Below, in pieces: positions 7,952 through 13,073 of a stretch of DNA of 22,390 bases; position 1 is the first letter of the stretch, and every line of letters starts with the position of its first letter. The notes beneath the pieces are model-generated. The model was given only the letters and a program-made list of their open reading frames with translations, was not told where the DNA came from and searched no databases. The stretch lies in contig SKNC01000006.1 of the NCBI GenBank assembly GCA_007120745.1, positions 1 to 22,390 of the forward strand, written 5' to 3'. The translations under genes and the position numbers were made by a program. This stretch comes from Bacillota bacterium (GTDB lineage: Bacteria; Bacillota; Dethiobacteria; SKNC01).

Positions 7952-8022
7952 GCAAATTTATTTTCTGACAAAATTAGAGTCACCCTGGGCAGCTTGTGTG
8001 TAAGGTAAACCTTAAATGCACA

Positions 8023-8907
8023 TCATGTTTTTAATATGTCTCTGTGCTCCAGGGTTACCCGGTAATTGCTCTCTTTTATAACACTGCTCAGTTCTTTAGA
8101 AATGGTTACAGAGCGGTGTTTGCCGCCGGTACAGCCGATGGCAATCACCAGTTGAGTCTTCCCCTCCCGGATATAGCAGGGAATTAAAAACCTGAGAAAA
8201 CTCCTTAATTTTTGGAAAAACTGCCGGGTGACCACCCACTGCCACACATATTCCTTCACCGGAGGGTCATTTCCCGTCAGCGGGCGCAGGGAATCCACAT
8301 AGTGCGGATTGGGAAGAAAACGGACATCGAAAACCAGGTCGGCATCCATGGGAATCCCGTACTTAAAGCCAAAGGAAACCACAGTAACCAGTATATTTTC
8401 CCTGACCCGATCCTGGGAATAAAATTCATTAATTTTTTCCTTTAATTCTTTTGGCGCTAGGTTCGTGGTATCTATGATTAAATCTGCTTTTCCTTTAAAT
8501 TTCTCTAAAAGCTTTCTCTCTTCGTTGATCCCCCCGGAAATACTTCCCTTGTCCGCCAGGGGATGACGCCTTCGGGTCTCTTTATATCTCCGGATGAGCT
8601 TTTCATCCGTTGCCTCTAAGAAGAGAATCTCGTATTGAAAACCCATGGTTTCCATAGCCTGCAGAGCTTCCATCAAGTTGTGGAAAAATTCCCGGCCCCT
8701 GACATCGCATACCAGGGCAATACTGGTTATTTTCCCTTCAGAATGAAGGCATAGTTCTGCAAACTTGGGAATGAACGTGGGAGGCAGGTTATCTACACAA
8801 AAATACCCCAGGTCCTCAAAACACCTGATGGCTTCCGTTTTACCGGCTCCCGACAGCCCGGTAATTAAAACAAAACGTATTTTACTTAAACCCTCTCTTG
8901 TATTCAT
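8023..8907 (-). CDS. rapZ: RapZ/YvcJ family nucleotide-binding protein
   Basis: RapZ-family proteins bind ATP/GTP. In Escherichia coli RapZ is an RNA-binding adaptor that presents the sRNA GlmZ to RNase E; the Bacillus homologue YvcJ is a nucleotide-hydrolysing protein with a less clear role. The 294-residue product has a Walker A motif GLSGAGKT at 17-24, the conserved FEDLGYFCVDNLPP, a Walker-B-like region around VCDVRGREFF, the ATRR-type segment LEATDEKLIRRYKETRRRHPL, and the C-terminal signature IAIGCTGGKHRSVTI. The ATG follows GGGAGGGG. A near-ideal promoter lies directly upstream, and a candidate small RNA is transcribed divergently from the same gap. Confidence 0.97.
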   Translation of the reverse strand: MNTREGLSKIRFVLITGLSGAGKTEAIRCFEDLGYFCVDNLPPTFIPKFAELCLHSEGKITSIALVCDVRGREFFHNLMEALQAMETMGFQYEILFLEATDEKLIRRYKETRRRHPLADKGSISGGINEERKLLEKFKGKADLIIDTTNLAPKELKEKINEFYSQDRVRENILVTVVSFGFKYGIPMDADLVFDVRFLPNPHYVDSLRPLTGNDPPVKEYVWQWVVTRQFFQKLRSFLRFLIPCYIREGKTQLVIAIGCTGGKHRSVTISKELSSVIKESNYRVTLEHRDILKT

Positions 8908-8945
8908 CCGGATTACCCCTCCCCAGTTTTATGCCTTCTATTTTC

Positions 8946-8974
8946 ATTATATAATTCCTGGTTTCATTTATCAA
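8946..8974 (-). promoter_or_regulatory. Strong sigma-A promoter for rapZ
   Basis: On the minus strand TTGATA (8969-8974) and TATAAT (8946-8951) are separated by exactly 17 bases. The start point would be near 8939, giving a leader of about 30 bases for rapZ. It likely drives rapZ-whiA and perhaps the glycolytic genes beyond. Confidence 0.75.
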
Positions 8975-9008
8975 ACTAATCTTACATAAAACTGACCCAA
9001 AAACCTGG

Positions 9009-9074
9009 TTACTCCTCTTGCAAAAAAGGGGAAAGTGTTGTATTATGTAAACAGGGCTTGCCGCCCTTCATCAT
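9009..9074 (-). CDS. Possible 21-residue small protein (alternative to the sRNA)
   Basis: The minus strand has a textbook ribosome binding site, AAAGGAGGTAATA, in front of ATG-ATG, then MMKGGKPCLHNTTLSPFLQEE and a TAA stop. No family is recognised. It would need transcription from the PHP genes through the hairpin at 9099-9148, or a promoter I do not see. Because the same bases are explained by a plus-strand promoter, hairpin and terminator, the ribosome binding site may be only the mirror of an sRNA's C-rich seed. Low confidence as a gene. Confidence 0.2.
   Translation of the reverse strand: MMKGGKPCLHNTTLSPFLQEE
9018..9046 (+). promoter_or_regulatory. Sigma-A promoter on the plus strand, divergent from rapZ
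   Basis: TTGCAA (9018-9023) and TATTAT (9041-9046) are spaced by exactly 17 bases. The predicted start, near 9053, is the first base of a hairpin. No plus-strand protein gene follows; a terminator lies about 50 bases further on, which is why a small RNA is proposed. Confidence 0.6.
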
Positions 9075-9157
9075 TATTACCTCCTTTAAAATACTTTTAA
9101 GGGGCCTGCCCCAATAAGTTCAGCATTGAACTTGGGGTTCGGCCCCTTCTTTTTGTT
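9053..9157 (+). ncRNA. Candidate small regulatory RNA, divergent from rapZ
   Basis: This is a promoter-to-terminator unit of about 105 nt. A promoter with 17-bp spacing sits at 9018-9046. The transcript would begin with a hairpin AGGGC-TTGCC-GCCCT (9053-9067). An unpaired linker (9068-9098) follows, containing TTATTACCTCCTTT, which is complementary to Shine-Dalgarno sequences such as AAAGGAGG. A long compound stem (9099-9148) and a U-rich tail end the unit. This layout is usual for Gram-positive trans-acting sRNAs that use C-rich motifs to pair with ribosome binding sites. I do not recognise a named family. The alternative reading is a 21-codon gene on the opposite strand over the same bases. 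Confidence 0.5.
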
Positions 9158-9159
9158 TT
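9099..9159 (+). terminator. Long compound terminator of the candidate sRNA (possibly bidirectional)
   Basis: AAGGGGCC (9099-9106) pairs with GGCCCCTT (9141-9148). Inside it, CCCCAA pairs with TTGGGG and AGTTCA with TGAACT around a short loop. On the plus strand the stem is followed by CTTTTTGTTTT, a good U-tract. On the minus strand it is followed by TTAAAAGTATTTT, so it may also act, less well, on transcripts from the PHP genes, which end 30-40 bp away. Confidence 0.75.
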
Positions 9160-9188
9160 CATTCCTGAAGCAGGCATAGGGAAAGGTT

Positions 9189-9920
9189 CTATTCTGCATT
9201 AATTATTCTTGAAGGACTGATTTTTAATTTCTCAGCAATCCTCTGCCCTTTCTCCAACCGCCCCACATCATCGGGCCGGTGTGCATCGCTGTTTATTACA
9301 AACTTCACCCTGGTTTTTAAAGCTGCCCTGACAAATTCAAAGGTTTTTTCACCATGAGAACTGTTAATTTCCAGCGCAGTTCCCCTACGAAAACAAACCT
9401 CTGCCAGTTTTGGAGTATCAATGTTTAACTTTAATCCCGGATGGACCACTACATCGATGGGGAATCGCTCTACTGCGCTGATCAAAGCCTGTGTATTATT
9501 ATAGCGTACCTCTTTTTTCAAGGTTCTGCTGAAGCGGGAAACCCAGTTTTTTGCGATCAGGTCCACTCCACTTCGAAAATCCCGGGTGATTATTCCCGTA
9601 TGGAGTCCTACCAGCAGCAGGTCCAGCTTTTTAATATATTCCTGGGGAATGTCAATGTCCCCTTGAATGCTGATGATGTTGGCCTCCACCCCCAGCAGGA
9701 TTTTAATCTCCGGGTACTTTTCCCGGCAGACCTCAATTTCCTTTCCAATCTTATCCAGGGTTTCGGGTCTTTTTATACCCACGAAAAAATTAGCCGGGCC
9801 GTGGTCTGTAATAGCCACCTCCCGAAGCCCAATTTTTATAGCTGCCAGCACATTATCCTCCACGGTTCCCCTGCCGTGGCTGTGCCGGGTATGGGTATGG
9901 TAATCAGCAAAAAGCTTCAA
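9189..9920 (-). CDS. PHP-domain metal-dependent phosphoesterase
   Basis: PHP-domain proteins are polynuclear-metal phosphoesterases. From the preferred start, this 243-residue protein shows the PHP motifs in order: ADYHTHTRHSHG near the N-terminus (His8, His10), AITDHGPANFF around 37-47, GVEANI, GLHTGI, VVHPGLKLN, LEINSSHGEKT, and VINSDAHRPDDVG towards the end. The start chosen is TTG at 9918-9920, seven bases after GGAGAG, and gives a length like the neighbouring PHP protein. An upstream GTG at 9978-9980 would add 20 residues, but it has no ribosome binding site and lies in a palindromic repeat. The substrate is unknown. It follows a second PHP gene, and both are probably on one transcript. 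Confidence 0.88.
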   Translation of the reverse strand: MKLFADYHTHTRHSHGRGTVEDNVLAAIKIGLREVAITDHGPANFFVGIKRPETLDKIGKEIEVCREKYPEIKILLGVEANIISIQGDIDIPQEYIKKLDLLLVGLHTGIITRDFRSGVDLIAKNWVSRFSRTLKKEVRYNNTQALISAVERFPIDVVVHPGLKLNIDTPKLAEVCFRRGTALEINSSHGEKTFEFVRAALKTRVKFVINSDAHRPDDVGRLEKGQRIAEKLKISPSRIINAE

Positions 9921-9950
9921 TATAATTCTCTCCGTTTGTTGATATTTCGC

Positions 9951-10002
9951 GACAATTGAGAACTGTCCCCGGTGCAGCACTGTTGCGCGCTGCCGGTGTC
10001 CC
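9951..10002. repeat. REP-like palindromic element between the two PHP genes
   Basis: The 83-bp gap holds a hairpin GACAATT-GAG-AACTGTC (9951-9967) next to a larger stem in which CCGG and GCAGC (9969-9978) pair with GCTGC and CCGG (9989-9996). The motif TGTCCC occurs on both sides of the larger stem (9964-9969 and 9997-10002). On the minus strand the form GGGGACAGTTCTCAATTGTC resembles short REP-type repeats associated with Y1-like (RAYT) transposases in Firmicutes; this is from memory. Only one copy is present in the window. Confidence 0.4.
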
Positions 10003-10003
10003 G

Positions 10004-10729
10004 TTAAAGGAATCTTTTTCTGCCTTTTTGCCTGAGGTATTCTTTAATCCTTTTTATCGAGGTATTTAATACCTCCTCTTCGGTAAAGCCCACTTCCATG
10101 ACCATCTCCAGTGAGGTAGACAGATTGCCCACATCAAAACTGGTATGGGCATCGCTGCCAATCACTATTGTGGCCCCCATTTCCTTAGCCGCCCGGGCAA
10201 TGTTCAGGCAGTTTTCACAGCTGCCGGCCCGGCTGACTGTCAGGGAACTGTTGTTTATTTCTAAAACCGTATCATTCTCTATGGCCGCCTGTATAACCTT
10301 TCGCTGGTCTATGGGATAGACGGGGTTGCCGGGATGGACGATGATGTCCACCTGAGGGTTTTCCATGGCTTTTATTACAGCCCGGGTATTTTGATCCGTG
10401 CTTCCTCCGGGGTAGCAGACGGCATGCAGTCCTGCCAGGACAATGTCCATTTTTTTAAGATAATCCAGAGGCAGGTCTATGTTTCCTTCAAAATCGACGA
10501 TATTTGCTTCTATCCCCTTCAATACTTCAACTCCATAGATTACCTCCGGGAGCACATGCAAATTTCCAAAGTAATAGGCATGGGGGGCTCCAGGCATGGC
10601 AGGCCCGTGGTCGGTTATGGCTATCATCTCAAGTTTTCTTAGGGCTGCAGTCCGGGCCATTTCATCTATGGTACTGTACGCATGACCGCTGGCAATGGAA
10701 TGGGTATGAAGGTCAGCTACCAGTCTCAT
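10004..10729 (-). CDS. ycdX: YcdX-type PHP-domain phosphatase
   Basis: This is a predicted trinuclear-zinc phosphatase of the YcdX family. The 241-residue protein closely follows the E. coli YcdX pattern, with ADLHTHSIASGHAYSTIDE at the N-terminus, AITDHGPAMPGAPHAYYF, GIEANIVDFEGNID, IIVHPGNPVYPID, VLEINNSSL and VIGSDAHTSFDVG. The metal-binding His, Asp and Glu of each PHP motif are present. I chose the ATG at 10727-10729, eight bases after GGGAGAG; a TTG two codons earlier sits only two bases from that site. It lies upstream of the second PHP gene and downstream of the Cof phosphatase, making a group of hydrolases. The physiological substrate is not known. Confidence 0.92.
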   Translation of the reverse strand: MRLVADLHTHSIASGHAYSTIDEMARTAALRKLEMIAITDHGPAMPGAPHAYYFGNLHVLPEVIYGVEVLKGIEANIVDFEGNIDLPLDYLKKMDIVLAGLHAVCYPGGSTDQNTRAVIKAMENPQVDIIVHPGNPVYPIDQRKVIQAAIENDTVLEINNSSLTVSRAGSCENCLNIARAAKEMGATIVIGSDAHTSFDVGNLSTSLEMVMEVGFTEEEVLNTSIKRIKEYLRQKGRKRFL

Positions 10730-10758
10730 TTTCAATTCTCTCCCATGTAATAATTTAT

Positions 10759-10786
10759 ACTATAAAAAAATATACTATCCTGTAAA
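10759..10786 (-). promoter_or_regulatory. Possible promoter for the PHP gene pair
   Basis: TTTACA (10781-10786) and TATAGT (10759-10764), spaced by 16 bases, lie about 30 bp before the ycdX-like start in an AT-rich stretch. A small hairpin, TGCAGC with GCTGCA (10817-10835), lies between this and the upstream hydrolase gene and lacks a U-run. This is a modest match only. Confidence 0.35.
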
Positions 10787-10863
10787 TAATACTTTATTAT
10801 TATCACCCTTCTGTGGTGCAGCGGTTTTTGCTGCAAGTATGTCTAATCATAAAGCGGCCAGCT

Positions 10864-11664
10864 TCAGGCTAGAATAAATTTTTGAATGACCTGGGCTACG
10901 CCATCCTCAACATTGGATGCAGCAATGTAGTCCGCCGCCTTTTTTACATCTTTCCGGGCATTCTCAACGGCCGCTCCTACCCCGGCGTACTGAATCATGT
11001 CAATATCATTATAGCTGTCTCCTACGGCAATTACCTCTTCTCTTTTTACTCCCAGGGAGGAGGCCAGGGCTTTCAATGCCTGCCCCTTGGTGGCCCGGGC
11101 ATTGGTAATTTCCAAAAAGTAAGGCTTTGATGGGACTACGTGCAATTTTTGTTCATATTTTTCAGAAAACATATCCCAGTAATTCTTCAAAATATTTTCT
11201 TCCGTAGTGATCATGGTAATTTTGGTGGGGCCCTCTTTAAGAAATTCCATCAGGTTTCCCACGGCCTGATATTCTACGTTGGCTATGCTTACATAAAGGC
11301 GGATCATCTCGTTGTCCTCCCGGACAAAAAGCCGGTCTTTAACATAAATATTCAGGTGCCTGTCTTCTTTTTCAGTAGTATCAATGATTTCCCGGGCGAT
11401 ATCCAGGGGTACCGGACAGTGAAATATCTCCTCCTGGGAACGGGCTGTCTTTACCAGGGCTCCATGGTAGGTAATCAGGGGAACATCCAGTCCCAACGAC
11501 TCAGCATAAGGAAGGGCGGAACGAAACATTCTTCCGGTGGCCAGCGTCACCGTAACTCCCTTTTCAATTGCTTTGTATATAGCATCCCTGTTTTTCTCAG
11601 AGATCGTAAATTCTTCGTTTAACAGTGTATCGTCCAAATCCAGGGCAAGCAATTTAAAGCTCAT
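10864..11664 (-). CDS. Cof-type HAD-superfamily phosphatase
   Basis: This is a cytoplasmic phosphatase of the Cof/YidA subfamily of HAD hydrolases; such enzymes usually act on sugar phosphates or cofactor precursors. From ATG at 11662-11664 it has 266 residues, a normal Cof length. Motif I is LALDLDDTLL near residue 6 with the nucleophile Asp, motif II is TLATGR, the motif III lysine is in NARATKGQALK, and motif IV is VIAVGDSYNDIDMI; the Cof cap lies between. GGAG lies 11 bases before this ATG; a GTG four codons upstream has no suitable site. It follows the small membrane protein gene by 26 bp, so the two are probably co-transcribed. Confidence 0.9.
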   Translation of the reverse strand: MSFKLLALDLDDTLLNEEFTISEKNRDAIYKAIEKGVTVTLATGRMFRSALPYAESLGLDVPLITYHGALVKTARSQEEIFHCPVPLDIAREIIDTTEKEDRHLNIYVKDRLFVREDNEMIRLYVSIANVEYQAVGNLMEFLKEGPTKITMITTEENILKNYWDMFSEKYEQKLHVVPSKPYFLEITNARATKGQALKALASSLGVKREEVIAVGDSYNDIDMIQYAGVGAAVENARKDVKKAADYIAASNVEDGVAQVIQKFILA

Positions 11665-11690
11665 GATTATAAACACTCCAAACTCTTTTT

Positions 11691-12044
11691 TTATCTTCTG
11701 CTGCCTTTAATCAATGTAGTCAAAATGGTGCTGATAATACTCAAGATCAGGGCTCCGAAAATCCCGGCAAAGAATACGTTTTCCACAGTAAAACCAGATA
11801 CCGTTTGGGCGACAATCCACAGAGTCACGCCATTCAGCACAAATGTAAAAAGGCCCAGGGTAAGAATGTTCAGGGGAAGCACAATCACATCAAATATCGG
11901 CCTGATTACGGCATTTACCAGACCCAGCACAAAGGCGGCAAATAATGAGGCCATAAAACTGTCTATGGTAATTCCATCAATGATGCTGGCGGTCAGGTAA
12001 ATGGCCAGTGCATTGATTACCCAGCGTAAAATTAATCCTTTCAT
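11691..12044 (-). CDS. Small membrane protein of the phage-holin-4 / YvlD family
   Basis: The 117-residue product begins MKGLILRWVINALAIYLTAS and has about four hydrophobic segments: residues near 5-22, 32-50 with FAAFVLGLVNAVIRPI, 55-80 with LPLNILTLGLFTFVLNG, and 88-112 with FAGIFGALILSIISTIL. The pattern NAVIRPI...LPLNILTLGLF is characteristic of the YvlD-type holin-4 superfamily. These proteins are common in Firmicute chromosomes and are not evidence of a prophage; their role is unclear. The start is ATG at 12042-12044 with GGGAGG upstream; a longer TTG-started form (to 12092) has no ribosome binding site and lies over the probable promoter. Confidence 0.87.
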   Translation of the reverse strand: MKGLILRWVINALAIYLTASIIDGITIDSFMASLFAAFVLGLVNAVIRPIFDVIVLPLNILTLGLFTFVLNGVTLWIVAQTVSGFTVENVFFAGIFGALILSIISTILTTLIKGSRR

Positions 12045-12176
12045 TGGCTTTTCCTCCCGTTGATTTATTTCTTGGGCTAAGGTATTCGACAAAAATGTGA
12101 TTTATACCTTTATTTTTAAACGTTTCTCATACTTTGGCATAGAATAGTGAACAATAAAATATAAAAACGTTATAAA
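12045..12176. promoter_or_regulatory. Divergent intergenic region with repeated AAACGTT
   Basis: This gap separates the minus-strand holin-like gene from the plus-strand metalloprotease gene. It is AT-rich. AAACGTT occurs at 12118-12124 (as part of the palindrome AAACGTTT) and again at 12165-12171. A TATAAA on the minus strand near 12100 could serve the holin-like gene. On the plus strand TTGGCA near 12135 precedes AT-rich hexamers, but no clean -10 stands at the right distance. It may hold a shared operator. Confidence 0.3.
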
Positions 12177-13073
12177 ATGGAAGTGAAGCAAATGATTTTG
12201 ACTACTGTCCAAAAACTAAAGAAAAGAGAGCCTGTTGACTGGGCACTGGACTATGTTGAGGAGTGCCTCTCCTTTTTGATGGACAGCGACATTGAACAGG
12301 ATTACAAAATGCAAATGGTATATTCTGCCGGCAGGGATCTGGCCTATCTGTATCAAAAAATGATTTCGGAAGGAACCTCCTGCCATAAGGGAATTTTGAT
12401 GACAGAAGGCGAGGCTTCCGGTAAAACCGCTGTACTCCGGCTTTTGGTAAAAGCCACTCCCTGTCCTGCTCAGCAGAGAATTCATCCGGTTAAGAAGATA
12501 TTATTTTATTTTATCTCTAATCTCAACTATCTCAAAAACTTTTTTTCTGGATTGAAACTGGAACCCTCTTCCGCCACCATATCCCTTTCTTTCACCAGGG
12601 AAACCCTGGTAATTGCAGAGGATAGAGGGCTAAATCCCGAGGTATTAAAAATGAACGGTCATCCCCTGCTCTTGTGTTCCCTGCCTTATAAAGAAGAAGC
12701 CCCTGCCTGCTATTTGAATTCCTTCCACACGGTTTTTCTTTTTGCCAATAACTATTCTCCAGTTCTCCAGAGGCACATCATTCTGCATGAAATCGGGCAC
12801 ATCCTTTTTGATCTTAGAAACTCCCGGTGGAAAAGCAAAAAAGCTTTTCAATACCTGTATTCTCTTCTGCAGGAAAAGTTCTCCCATTCAAAGGTCGCAT
12901 CCCTGGAAAACCCCCGGAAAAAGTTTATGGAAGAATTGTGCGCAGACCTTTTTGCCACGTACCTGCTGTACTCTGAATTCAAGAAGGAAGGATCCAGGGA
13001 CTCCCGGGTAAACTTTTGCGAAAAATTATCAGCCGCAACCCGGCTTTACCTTCTCAGTTTGAATTCCCATTAA
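12177..13073 (+). CDS. Predicted zinc metalloprotease, ImmA/IrrE-like (function unknown)
   Basis: This is the only plus-strand protein gene in the window. The 298-residue product has HEIGH at 204-208 and, about 45 residues later, EELCADLFATYLL (252-264). This gives a HExxH...ExxAD arrangement typical of ImmA/IrrE-type (COG2856-like) gluzincins, with zinc ligands predicted at His204, His208 and Glu253. The N-terminal 180 residues are unfamiliar: no helix-turn-helix, signal peptide or clear membrane segment is seen. A second ATG at 12192 has GGAAGTG six bases upstream and may be the real start (293 residues). ImmA-type proteases cleave repressors; the partner here is not evident. The last 20 bases overlap the end of uvrC, tail to tail. 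Confidence 0.72.
   Translation: MEVKQMILTTVQKLKKREPVDWALDYVEECLSFLMDSDIEQDYKMQMVYSAGRDLAYLYQKMISEGTSCHKGILMTEGEASGKTAVLRLLVKATPCPAQQRIHPVKKILFYFISNLNYLKNFFSGLKLEPSSATISLSFTRETLVIAEDRGLNPEVLKMNGHPLLLCSLPYKEEAPACYLNSFHTVFLFANNYSPVLQRHIILHEIGHILFDLRNSRWKSKKAFQYLYSLLQEKFSHSKVASLENPRKKFMEELCADLFATYLLYSEFKKEGSRDSRVNFCEKLSAATRLYLLSLNSH

Noticed and set aside
9921..9980. 20-residue N-terminal extension of the second PHP protein from a GTG
   Set aside because: No ribosome binding site, the extension lies in the palindromic repeat, and TTG at 9918-9920 has GGAGAG at good spacing and gives the usual length.
11691..12044. Prophage remnant suggested by the holin-like name
   Set aside because: The protein is of the chromosomal YvlD type, and no other phage gene, integrase or attachment site is nearby.
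12408..12431. P-loop in the metalloprotease N-terminal half (GEASGKT)
   Set aside because: The spacing does not fit GxxxxGK[ST]; the first glycine is one residue out, and no Walker B follows.
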